Below, piece by piece: positions 1-6,121 of a stretch of 6,178 nt of DNA. Under the pieces are notes generated by a model, which was not told where the DNA came from, did no database searches, and saw only the letters and a list, made by a program, of their open reading frames with translations. This DNA comes from CAYRZF01 sp964428805. Lineage in GTDB: Bacteria > Methylomirabilota > Methylomirabilia > Rokubacteriales > CSP1-6. Position numbers and translations under genes: made by a program. The stretch covers positions 1 to 6,178 of the forward strand of contig CAYRZF010000106.1 of assembly GCA_964428805.1 (NCBI GenBank), given 5' to 3'. Every line of letters begins with the position of its first letter. Position 1 is the stretch's first letter.

Positions 1-892
1 CGGCGGCGGACTTCTTGAAGGCGGCGTCCTCCTCCGGGGTCAGCTTGATCTCGATCACCTGCTCGACCCCGCCCCGCCCCAGCTTGACGGGCGCGCCGAC
101 GTAAAGACCCTTGATCCCGTACTGGCCGTCGAGGTAGGCGGCGCACGGGAGGATCTTCTTCTTGTCCTTCAAGATCGCCTCGATCATCTCCACGACGCCG
201 GCCCCCGGGGCGTAGTATGCGCCACCGGTCTTCAGGAGACCGACGATCTCAGCGCCGCCGTCGCGCGTGCGCTGGACGATGGCGTCGATCCGCTCCTTGG
301 ATAGGAGCTCGGGCAGCGGGATCCCCGCCACCGTCGAGTAGCGGGGGAGCGGGACCATGGTGTCTCCGTGTCCGCCGAGGACGAAGGCCGTCACGTTTTC
401 CACCGAGACGCCGAGCTCAATCGCGATGAAGGTGCGAAAACGCGCGGAGTCGAGAATCCCGGCCATTCCCATGACCCGCTGGGGCGGGAAGCCCGAGACC
501 TTCCAGGCCAGCTGGACCATGGCGTCCAGCGGGTTAGTGACCATGATCAGGATGGCATTGGGCGAGCGCCGGGCGACTTCCTGGGTCACCGCCTGGATGA
601 CCTCGGCGTTCTTGAACAGGAGGTCATCCCGGGTCATCCCGGGCTTCCGGGGAAAACCCGCCGTCACCACGACGATGTCCGAGCCCGCCGTCTCGTCGTA
701 GCCGTTGGAGCCGATGAGCCGCGAGTCGTAGCGGTGGATCGGACCCGCTTCGAGGAGGTCCAGGGCCTTGCCCTGAGGGACCCCCTCGATCACATCCACG
801 AGGACGACATCCGCCAGTTCCTTCTCGACCGTGTACTGGGCCACCGAGGCCCCGACGTTTCCCGCTCCGACTACCGTGACCTTGGGTCGCAT
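1..892 (-). CDS. mdh: Malate dehydrogenase, LDH-like (type 3), C-terminus cut by window edge
   Basis: Catalyses NAD-dependent interconversion of malate and oxaloacetate, the last TCA-cycle step, in the cytoplasm. 297 codons are visible with no stop. The family is usually about 310 residues, so only some 10-20 C-terminal residues are missing beyond position 1. The N-terminus carries the Rossmann motif VVGAGNVG (residues 7-14). Asp33 at the end of the second strand fits NAD ribose binding. The substrate loop PRKPGMTRDD (81-90) has Arg82 and Arg88; an Arg at the first position selects malate over lactate. VTNPLDAM (118-125), Asp148 and Arg151 in GILDSARFR, and the catalytic His175 in GGHGDTM are all present. 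The ATG at 892 is chosen because the Rossmann strand follows at once and GAGGGG lies 8 nt upstream. It begins 27 bp after the icd stop, so the two genes are almost certainly cotranscribed. No frameshift or missing catalytic residue is seen. Confidence 0.96.
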   Translation of the reverse strand, partial: MRPKVTVVGAGNVGASVAQYTVEKELADVVLVDVIEGVPQGKALDLLEAGPIHRYDSRLIGSNGYDETAGSDIVVVTAGFPRKPGMTRDDLLFKNAEVIQAVTQEVARRSPNAILIMVTNPLDAMVQLAWKVSGFPPQRVMGMAGILDSARFRTFIAIELGVSVENVTAFVLGGHGDTMVPLPRYSTVAGIPLPELLSKERIDAIVQRTRDGGAEIVGLLKTGGAYYAPGAGVVEMIEAILKDKKKILPCAAYLDGQYGIKGLYVGAPVKLGRGGVEQVIEIKLTPEEDAAFKKSAA

Positions 893-900
893 GCCAGTCG

Positions 901-906
901 CCCCTC
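901..906 (-). promoter_or_regulatory. Ribosome binding site of mdh
   Basis: GAGGGG on the minus strand, 8 nt before the ATG at 892. It supports this start and abuts the AT-rich repeat in the icd-mdh gap. Confidence 0.75.
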
Positions 907-921
907 TATGAATTATGAATT
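907..921. repeat. AT-rich 7-bp tandem duplication at the icd-mdh junction
   Basis: On the plus strand TATGAAT occurs twice in a row (907-913, 914-920), followed by T. It lies in an AT-rich patch running to about 930, strongly unlike the GC-rich surroundings. The patch includes the icd stop codon (TAA at 920-922) and its last codons, so the repeat spans the end of icd and the spacer up to the mdh ribosome site. It may simply be an unstructured spacer, or a remnant of a dispersed short repeat. I could not fit a convincing -35/-10 pair to it. Confidence 0.6.
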
Positions 922-2173
922 ACATATTACTGACGATGGCGCTGCCGAATTCGGAGCACTTCACCTCCTTGGCTCCTTCCATGAGGCGGGCGAAGTCGTA
1001 GGTGACCACCCGGGACTGGATGGTCTTCTCGAGCCCCGCGACGATCAGGTCGGCGGCATCCGTCCAGCCGAGATAGCGGAGCATCATCTCGCCGGAAAGG
1101 ATCACCGACCCCGGATTCACCTTGTCCTGTCCCGCGTACTTGGGGGCGGTGCCGTGGGTCGCCTCGAAGAGCGCGTGGCCGGTCTCGCAGTTGATGTTTC
1201 CGCCGGGCGAGATCCCGATGCCTCCCACCTGTGCAGCAAGCGCGTCGGACAGGAGGTCGCCCGTGAGATTCGGCGCCGCGATCACGTCGAACTCGTCCGG
1301 GCGGGTGAGGATCTGCTGCAGGAAGGCGTCGGTGATGGCGTCTTTGAGCAGGATCTTCCCCGCGGGCGGCTTGCCGCCGCACTCCTCCCACGACACCACG
1401 CGGTCAGAGAACTCCCGCTTGGCCAGAGCATACCCCCAGCGCATGAAGGCCCCCTCGGTGTACTTCTGGATGTTTCCCTTGTGGACGAGCGTGACGTTCC
1501 GCCGGTTGTGATCGACCGCGTAGCGGAGCGCCGCCCGGATCAGGCGCTCCGAGCCCTCCCGGGAAATGGGCTTGATCCCGATGGAAGAGGTGGCCGGGAA
1601 GCGGATCTTCTTCACTCCCATCTCTTTCTGTAGGAACTCGACGACCCTCCGGGCTTCCGGCGTTCCCGTCTCCCATTCGATGCCGGCGTAGATGTCCTCC
1701 GTGTTTTCCCGGAAGATCACCATGTCCACTTTCTCAGGGCGCTTGACCGGAGAAGGAACGCCCTTGAAATAACGTACCGGACGGAGGCAGACGTAGAGGT
1801 CCAGCTCTTGGCGGAGACTGACGTTGAGGCTTCGGAAGCCTTCCCCCACCGGGGTCGTGAGCGGCCCCTTGATCGCGACCAGGTATTTGCGGATGACGTC
1901 GAGGGTCTCGGGAGGAAGGAGGTGGGACGGGCAGTCGGCGCCGTACACCGCCTGGGCCTTCTCCCCCGCGTACACCTCGCACCAGGCGATGCGCTTCTTG
2001 CCCTTGTAGGCCTGAGCGACCGCGGCGTCGAGGACGCGAACCGAAGCGCGCCAGATGTCGGGGCCGGTCCCGTCGCCTTCGATGAACGGGATGATCGGCG
2101 CATCCGGCACCTGGAGTTTCCCGTTCTGAAGGGAAACTTTCTCACCGGCGGGGATCTTCACCTTACTGCCCAT
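920..2173 (-). CDS. icd: Isocitrate dehydrogenase, NADP-dependent
   Basis: Oxidatively decarboxylates isocitrate to 2-oxoglutarate with NADP and a divalent metal; cytoplasmic homodimer in this family. The 417 residues match the E. coli Icd length (416), and similarity is end to end. Seen residues: FIEGDGTGPDI (30-40); substrate site RSLNVSLRQ (114-122) with Ser115, Arg121 and Arg131; Arg155, Tyr162 and Lys232; metal-binding Asp282, Asp306 and Asp310 in NLTGDLLSD. The coenzyme-site Lys345, Tyr346, Val352, Tyr392 and Arg396 correspond to the E. coli NADP-specificity set, so NADP is inferred. The ATG at 2173 is preferred over an in-frame TTG at 2206. The protein then begins MGSKVKIPAG, like E. 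coli, and GGAGGT lies just upstream, whereas the extra 11 codons would be encoded by repeat-like sequence. It lies 91 bp after aconitase and 27 bp before mdh. Ser115 corresponds to the Ser phosphorylated by AceK in E. coli; no aceK is in the window. Confidence 0.97.
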   Translation of the reverse strand: MGSKVKIPAGEKVSLQNGKLQVPDAPIIPFIEGDGTGPDIWRASVRVLDAAVAQAYKGKKRIAWCEVYAGEKAQAVYGADCPSHLLPPETLDVIRKYLVAIKGPLTTPVGEGFRSLNVSLRQELDLYVCLRPVRYFKGVPSPVKRPEKVDMVIFRENTEDIYAGIEWETGTPEARRVVEFLQKEMGVKKIRFPATSSIGIKPISREGSERLIRAALRYAVDHNRRNVTLVHKGNIQKYTEGAFMRWGYALAKREFSDRVVSWEECGGKPPAGKILLKDAITDAFLQQILTRPDEFDVIAAPNLTGDLLSDALAAQVGGIGISPGGNINCETGHALFEATHGTAPKYAGQDKVNPGSVILSGEMMLRYLGWTDAADLIVAGLEKTIQSRVVTYDFARLMEGAKEVKCSEFGSAIVSNM

Positions 2174-2177
2174 CGCC

Positions 2178-2183
2178 ACCTCC
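2178..2183 (-). promoter_or_regulatory. Ribosome binding site that sets the icd start
   Basis: GGAGGT on the minus strand, inside a longer G-rich run, with 4 nt between it and the ATG at 2173. The strong match decides for ATG 2173 over TTG 2206. It directly follows an extra copy of the REP-like arm (2184-2192), so its access could depend on folding of the aconitase-icd gap. Confidence 0.75.
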
Positions 2184-2192
2184 CCCCTCACC
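2184..2192. repeat. Third copy of the palindrome arm beside the icd ribosome site
   Basis: On the plus strand CCCCTCACC here is identical to the outer left arm of the nearby palindrome (2209-2217), 16 bp away. The bases that follow (TTCATCCC) also resemble the pyrimidine-rich interior of such elements, so this may be a decayed half copy. In the minus-strand RNA it reads GGTGAGGGG and can pair with the CCCCTCACC arm at 2248-2256. Confidence 0.6.
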
Positions 2193-2208
2193 TTCATCCC
2201 ACTCAATG

Positions 2209-2256
2209 CCCCTCACCTCTTCTCCTCTCCCCACTGGGGAGAGGTAGGGTGAGGGG
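2209..2256. repeat. REP-like palindromic element between aconitase and icd
   Basis: This is a nested inverted repeat. The outer arms are CCCCTCACC (2209-2217) and GGTGAGGGG (2248-2256), 9 bp perfect. The inner arms are CCTCTCCCC (2224-2232) and GGGGAGAGG (2236-2244), also 9 bp perfect, with a 3-nt loop. An unequal internal loop (6 nt and 3 nt) lies between them. The CCCTCACC/CTCTCCCC composition resembles a short palindromic repeat dispersed in intergenic regions of many bacterial genomes; that resemblance is from memory. It starts 9 bp after the aconitase stop. No T-run follows on the minus strand, so it is not a standard intrinsic terminator. In the transcript it would fold into a very stable hairpin that could shield the upstream mRNA from 3' exonucleases or cause partial termination. 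Confidence 0.85.
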
Positions 2257-2264
2257 GCGATCCA

Positions 2265-4511
2265 CTACTTCAGCGCGTTTAGGGCGGAGCCGGCCCTGAA
2301 CCAGCCTATTTGCTCGGCGGTGAGGCTGTGATTCGCCTTGAACGTAATGGTGCGGCCGTCGGGTTTCCTGACGGTGACCGTCACGGCCTTGCCCGGCGCC
2401 AGCCCCGCCAGTTCCATGATGCTCACCCGGTCATTTTGCTCGAGAAGGTCATAGTCCTTCGGATCGGCGAACGTGAGCGGCAGGATCCCCTGCTTCTTCA
2501 GATTCGTTTCATGAATCCGCGCAAAGCTTCGGACCATGACCGCTTTGACGCCGAGATGGCGGGGGGACATTGCGGCGTGCTCGCGGCTGGACCCCTCGCC
2601 GTAGTTTTCGTCTCCGATCACGATCGAGCCGATCCCCTTGGCCTTGTACCGGCGGCCGATCTGGGCGATCGTCAGGCCCGACTCGCCGCTCAGCACATCG
2701 GTCCCCTTCCCCGCCTCCGGATGGAAGGCGTGGTTCGCGCCCAGGAACATGTTGTCGCTGATCCGGTCGAGGTGCCCCCGGAACCTCAGCCACGGCCCCG
2801 CCGGCGAGATATGGTCCGTCGTGGTCTTCCCCCTGGTCTTGATCAGCATCACGAGGTCGGTGAAGTCCTGGCCGTCCCACCGCGGGAACGGCTCCAGGAG
2901 CTGGAGGCGCTCGCTCGTGGGCGAGATCTCGACGCGGATCTGGTCGCCGTCCTCGGCGGGGGCTTCGTACCCCTCCAGACCCTTGGCAAACCCCGCCTTG
3001 GGAAGCTCCTCTCCCTCGGGAGGCGTGAAGCGGAACTGGCGGCCGTCGGGGGCCGTGAGCGTTCCGTTGACAGGATCGAATGCGAGGGTCCCGGCAAACG
3101 CCAGGGCGGTGGTGATCTCGGGGCTCGTGAGGAAGGAGAGCGTCGCGGCGCTCCCGTCGTTCCGGCCGGGGAAGTTCCGGTTGTAAGAGCTGACGATGGA
3201 GTTGGTCTCGCTCTTGCCCACGTCGGAGCGCTTCCACTGGCCGATGCACGGGCCGCATGCGTTGGCCAGCACGGTCCCGCCCATCTTCTCGAAGGTCTCC
3301 ATGATCCCGTCGCGCTTGATGGTCTGGAAGATCCGGTCCGAGCCCGGGGTCACCAGAAACGGGACCTTGGCTTTCAATCCCGCCTTGAGCCCCTGCATCG
3401 CGATGTGGGCGGCGCGCCGCATGTCCTCATACGACGAGTTCGTGCAGGAACCGATCAGCGCCGCCTTCAGGTTCGCCGGCCAGCCGTTGGCCTTCACCTC
3501 TTGGGCGAGCTTGCCGATCGACCGGGCCCGGTCGGGTGAGTGAGGGCCGACGATGTGGGGCTCGAGGGTGGAGAGATCGATCTCCACAATCTGATCAAAA
3601 TGCTTCTCCGGGGCCGCGTGCACCTCGGGATCGGCCACCAGGTGCTCCCGGTAGTGCGTGGCCAGCTTCGCGATGTCGGCACGGTCAGTGACCGAGAGGT
3701 AGGCCGCCATCCGATCGTCGAACGGGAAGATCGAGGTGGTGGCGCCCAGCTCGGCGCCCATGTTGCAGATGGTCCCCTTCCCCGTCGCGCTGATCGACTC
3801 GGCCCCCGGGCCGAAGTATTCCAGGATCTTGTTGGTGCCGCCCTTGACAGTCAGGAGCCCGCAAAGGTACGTGATCACGTCCTTGGGCGCCGTCCACCCG
3901 GAGAGCTTGCCGGTCAGTTTCACCCCGATCAGCTGGGGGTGGAGCACCTCCCAGGGAAGCCCCGCCATGACCTCGCCGCAATCCGCCCCGCCCACCCCGA
4001 TGGCGAGCATCCCGAGGCCGCCGCCGTTGGGCGTGTGCGAGTCGGCGCCGATCATGAGCCCGCCGGGGAAGGCGTAGTTTTCGAGGACGACCTGGTGGAT
4101 GATGCCGGAGCCGGGCTTCCAGAAGCCGATCCCGTACTTCTTCGACGCCGAGTGGAGGAAGTTGTAGACCTCGTTGTTCTCGGTGATCGCGCGCCGCATG
4201 TCCTCGGATGCGCCGCTCTCGGCCCGGATCAGGTGGTCGCAGTGGACGGTGCTCGGGACCGCCACGCGCTTCTTCCCCGATTGCATGAACTGGAGGATGG
4301 CCATCTGCCCCGTGGCATCCTGCATGGAGACGCGATCCACCCTGAGCCGCAGGTACGCTTTACCTCGGTCCCAGTGCTGGGCGTCGAAGTTGTCGGCGTG
4401 GACGACGAGGATTTTCTCGGTGAGCGTGAGCGGCCGCCCGAACTTCCTGCGCGCCTTGGCCAGCCGCTCGGGCACGGATTCGTAGAGTGTCTTGATCTCC
4501 ACGGCACCCAT
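2265..4511 (-). CDS. Aconitate hydratase, mitochondrial (ACO2-like) type
   Basis: Isomerises citrate to isocitrate through cis-aconitate using a [4Fe-4S] cluster, in the cytoplasm. The 748 residues match mature mammalian mitochondrial aconitase (about 754) and are well short of the roughly 890-residue AcnA/IRP class. Cluster ligands are Cys356 (SCTNSS), Cys419 and Cys422 (ACGPCIGQ). Other active-site residues are Asp92-His93, His139 in GSGIIHQ, Asp157-Ser158-His159 in IGADSHTPN, Arg445 and Arg450 in SYNRNFPGR, and Arg578 in GPWLRFRGH. In the C-terminal swivel domain GDENYGEGSSREH (633-645) carries the catalytic Ser at about 641 with Arg643, followed by SFARIHETNLKKQG. The ATG at 4511 is chosen over an in-frame TTG at 4562 because AGGAGG lies 7 nt upstream and the extra 17 codons would sit in the structured leader. 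It is probably the first gene of an operon with icd and mdh, read from the promoter at 4613-4641. No transit peptide or truncation is seen. I leave the symbol blank because acnA, acnB or acn would each be misleading for this subfamily. Confidence 0.97.
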   Translation of the reverse strand: MGAVEIKTLYESVPERLAKARRKFGRPLTLTEKILVVHADNFDAQHWDRGKAYLRLRVDRVSMQDATGQMAILQFMQSGKKRVAVPSTVHCDHLIRAESGASEDMRRAITENNEVYNFLHSASKKYGIGFWKPGSGIIHQVVLENYAFPGGLMIGADSHTPNGGGLGMLAIGVGGADCGEVMAGLPWEVLHPQLIGVKLTGKLSGWTAPKDVITYLCGLLTVKGGTNKILEYFGPGAESISATGKGTICNMGAELGATTSIFPFDDRMAAYLSVTDRADIAKLATHYREHLVADPEVHAAPEKHFDQIVEIDLSTLEPHIVGPHSPDRARSIGKLAQEVKANGWPANLKAALIGSCTNSSYEDMRRAAHIAMQGLKAGLKAKVPFLVTPGSDRIFQTIKRDGIMETFEKMGGTVLANACGPCIGQWKRSDVGKSETNSIVSSYNRNFPGRNDGSAATLSFLTSPEITTALAFAGTLAFDPVNGTLTAPDGRQFRFTPPEGEELPKAGFAKGLEGYEAPAEDGDQIRVEISPTSERLQLLEPFPRWDGQDFTDLVMLIKTRGKTTTDHISPAGPWLRFRGHLDRISDNMFLGANHAFHPEAGKGTDVLSGESGLTIAQIGRRYKAKGIGSIVIGDENYGEGSSREHAAMSPRHLGVKAVMVRSFARIHETNLKKQGILPLTFADPKDYDLLEQNDRVSIMELAGLAPGKAVTVTVRKPDGRTITFKANHSLTAEQIGWFRAGSALNALK

Positions 4512-4518
4512 CGTGGGG

Positions 4519-4524
4519 CCTCCT
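4519..4524 (-). promoter_or_regulatory. Ribosome binding site of aconitase
   Basis: Perfect AGGAGG on the minus strand, 7 nt before the ATG at 4511; it decides that start. A short inverted repeat (TGATC at 4524-4528 and GATCA at 4542-4546, plus strand) forms a 5-bp stem whose 3' arm in the RNA touches the first base of this site. Confidence 0.85.
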
Positions 4525-4553
4525 GATCGCCGGCGCAAGCTGATCAAACGTGT

Positions 4554-4583
4554 CGCCTCCAACCCCTACGGGGGCAGGAGGCG
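4554..4583 (-). promoter_or_regulatory. Strong hairpin in the aconitase mRNA leader
   Basis: In the minus-strand RNA, perfect 7-bp arms CGCCTCC (4583-4577) and GGAGGCG (4560-4554) enclose CCCC and GGGG arms with a tetraloop, separated by a mismatch and a possible G-U pair. It lies about 30 nt upstream of the ribosome site and about 23 nt downstream of the predicted transcription start. No U-run follows, so it does not look like an intrinsic terminator. It may stabilise the 5' end or act as a protein-binding leader element. No known riboswitch family is recognised. Confidence 0.6.
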
Positions 4584-4612
4584 AGCATGTCCCGCTCTCG
4601 AAGTGGCACTCT

Positions 4613-4641
4613 ACGCTACCACGGCGGCTTTTCAGGGTCAA
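4613..4641 (-). promoter_or_regulatory. Sigma70-type promoter of the aconitase-icd-mdh operon
   Basis: On the minus strand the -35 is TTGACC (4641-4636, 5 of 6 to TTGACA), the spacer is exactly 17 bp, and the -10 is TAGCGT (4618-4613, with the key T, A and final T). Transcription would start near 4606, giving a leader of about 95 nt before the ATG at 4511. An AT-rich patch (4657-4674) containing the palindrome AACTAGTT (4658-4665) lies 16-33 bp upstream of the -35 and could be a distal UP-like or operator site. This is the best promoter I can see in the window. Confidence 0.65.
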
Positions 4642-4702
4642 GGCGGCGACGAGGGCTAACTAGTTGAAAAATAGGCTCTCATCCCCGGCCCCGCCTCGAC
4701 CC

Positions 4703-4741
4703 GGTGCTCCTGCGTCCGGGACGGCGCCCCGGGAACGCACC
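4703..4741 (-). terminator. Stem-loop after mgtE, possible transcript end
   Basis: In the minus-strand RNA, beginning 28 nt after the mgtE stop, arms GCGT and ACGC enclose CCGGG and CCCGG (with a 2-nt bulge and 7-nt loop), and GGTGC/GCACC offers an alternative outer closure. The structure is GC-rich and stable, but no U-run follows immediately; the nearest T-run (TATTTTT, 4673-4667) is about 30 nt further on. It could be an mgtE 3' end or a pause site rather than a classical intrinsic terminator. Confidence 0.3.
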
Positions 4742-4768
4742 TGAAGACGCGGAGACGGACGGTCGTGT

Positions 4769-6091
4769 TCACAGCAGCGTCCCCCGCAGGATGAGGCTCG
4801 CCGCACTAAAGTAGATGACGATCCCGCTCACGTCCACCAGCGTCGCGACGAAGGGGGCGGACGCGTTCGCCGGGTCAAAGCCGAGCCTCCTGAGGACGAA
4901 GGGGAGCATGGAGCCGGCCAGGGTCCCCCACAGGACCACCCCCACCAGGCTGGCCGATACGGTCAGCGCGACCAGGAGGTAATGCTCCCCGTACAGGTGG
5001 AAGGCCCACTGCCAGAGCAGGATGCGGGCGAGTCCGATGACGCCGAGCAACGAGCCAAGCGCCAGCCCCGCGCCCACCTCGCGCGACATCACCCGCCACC
5101 AGTCTCGGAGCCGGACCTCCCCGATCGCCATGGCCCGGATGACGAGGGTCGTGGCCTGGGAGCCCGAATTGCCGCCGCTGCTGATGATGAGCGGGACGAA
5201 GAGGGCGAGGACAAGCGCCCGCGCGATCTCCTCCTGAAAGTAGCCCATCGCCGAGGCCGTGAGCATCTCGCCCAGGAAGAGCGCCGACAGCCACCCGCCG
5301 CGCTTGCGGATCATGCGCCCGAGGCCGACCTGGAGGTAGGGCTCCTCCAGCGCCTGCGTCCCGCCGATCTTCTGGATGTCCTCGGTCGCCTCCTCCCGGA
5401 CCACGTCCACGATGTCGTCGACGGTCACGATGCCCTTCATCCGCCCCTCGAGGTCCACGACCGGGATCGCCATGAGATCGTGCTCGGCGAGCAGACGGCC
5501 GACCTCCTCCTGGTCCGTCTCTTCCCTGACCGCGACGATGTCGGTCCGCATCACGTCCCTGACCGTTTTGTCGGGCGGGGCCGTGACGAGCTCGCGGAAC
5601 GACACCACCCCAAGAAGGCGCTGCTCCGCATCCAGCACGTACGCGTAGTAGATCGTCTCGACCCGCTCCGCCACCTCGCGCCGGAGGTAGCTGATGGCCT
5701 CGTCGACCCGCAGGTCGGGACGGACGCGCGCGAACCGTGGGTTCATGAGCCCACCCGCGTCGTCTTCGGCGTACGCCAGGAGGGCCGCCACCTCCTTCCG
5801 CGTCGGCTCGTCCAGGAGCTCCATGAGCGCCTCGCGCGTCTCCCGCGGCGCCTCCTGGATGCAGTCGGCGGCGTCGTCGGGAGCCAGCGACCGCATCCAC
5901 AGCTGGCGCTCGGCGGGCGGCAGGGTGAGAAGGATCTGGGCGTGACCCCTGGCGTCCAGGCCGAGGAAGAAGTCCTGGGCCTCCGCGCGCGGCAGCCGCT
6001 CGAACTGCCGGATCCGCTCGGCAGGAGGGAGAACCGGCCACGCGTGTTTCAGGTCGGAGACGGTCCGTCTCTTCCGGATCTCCCGCTTCAT
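4769..6091 (-). CDS. mgtE: MgtE-family magnesium channel/transporter
   Basis: Inner-membrane Mg2+ uptake channel, normally a homodimer gated by cytosolic Mg2+. The 440 residues are close to the family norm (T. thermophilus MgtE, 450). In order: an alpha-helical N domain (about 1-115); the YAEDDAGGLMNP junction (107-118); a pair of CBS domains (about 118-235) with IPVVDLEGRMKGIVTVDDIVD; the connecting segment REEATEDIQKIGG (232-244); then five predicted membrane segments (about 264-285, 289-312, 338-360, 369-399, 412-437). The pore signature PLIISSGGNSGSQ (300-312) and Asp420 in the last helix (LVDVSGIVIYF), matching the essential pore Asp of MgtE, are present. The ATG at 6091 is chosen over an in-frame TTG at 6142, because GGGAGGGAG lies just upstream and the extra 17 codons look non-coding. 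Only 87 bp upstream are visible, so an M-box Mg2+ riboswitch can be neither seen nor excluded. It lies 257 bp upstream of aconitase, with a separate promoter between them, and is probably its own transcription unit. Confidence 0.96.
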   Translation of the reverse strand: MKREIRKRRTVSDLKHAWPVLPPAERIRQFERLPRAEAQDFFLGLDARGHAQILLTLPPAERQLWMRSLAPDDAADCIQEAPRETREALMELLDEPTRKEVAALLAYAEDDAGGLMNPRFARVRPDLRVDEAISYLRREVAERVETIYYAYVLDAEQRLLGVVSFRELVTAPPDKTVRDVMRTDIVAVREETDQEEVGRLLAEHDLMAIPVVDLEGRMKGIVTVDDIVDVVREEATEDIQKIGGTQALEEPYLQVGLGRMIRKRGGWLSALFLGEMLTASAMGYFQEEIARALVLALFVPLIISSGGNSGSQATTLVIRAMAIGEVRLRDWWRVMSREVGAGLALGSLLGVIGLARILLWQWAFHLYGEHYLLVALTVSASLVGVVLWGTLAGSMLPFVLRRLGFDPANASAPFVATLVDVSGIVIYFSAASLILRGTLL

Positions 6092-6097
6092 CGCGCT

Positions 6098-6106
6098 CTC
6101 CCTCCC
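6098..6106 (-). promoter_or_regulatory. Ribosome binding site that sets the mgtE start
   Basis: GGGAGGGAG on the minus strand gives two overlapping Shine-Dalgarno matches, 6 to 9 nt before the ATG at 6091. The TTG at 6142 has nothing comparable in the few bases I checked. Confidence 0.7.
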
Positions 6107-6121
6107 GTGGGTGACAGATGT

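Noticed and set aside
621..642. Direct repeat GGTCATCCCG twice in tandem inside mdh
   Set aside because: It encodes the conserved substrate loop (PGMTRDD), so the similarity is explained by the protein sequence.
893..935. Internal promoter for mdh in the AT-rich patch
   Set aside because: Several TATAAT-like hexamers occur, but none has an acceptable -35 at 16-18 bp, and the 27-bp gap is adequate for cotranscription.
368..1633. Plus-strand open frame of 421 codons opposite mdh and icd
   Set aside because: It lies antisense to two well-conserved genes, its protein is Arg/His/Asp-rich with no recognisable domain, and it crosses the gene boundary. This is typical of a GC-rich antisense frame.
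2174..2206. TTG start at 2206 giving an 11-residue N-terminal extension of isocitrate dehydrogenase
   Set aside because: The extension is encoded by repeat-like DNA that includes the ribosome site itself, and the ATG at 2173 gives the family's normal N-terminus.
2310..4526. Plus-strand open frames of 409 and 328 codons in one frame opposite aconitase
   Set aside because: Both are shadows of the aconitase codon pattern (GC-rich third positions leave the opposing frame open). No domain or gene-like composition is seen.
4512..4562. TTG start at 4562 giving a 17-residue extension of aconitase, possibly a targeting peptide
   Set aside because: The AGGAGG site falls inside the extension, and the TTG lies within the leader hairpin. 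A bacterial protein needs no transit peptide.
4875..6041. Minus-strand 388-codon open frame overlapping mgtE in another frame
   Set aside because: Arg/Gly/Ala/Pro-rich low-complexity translation fully inside mgtE, whose own frame has clear family motifs.
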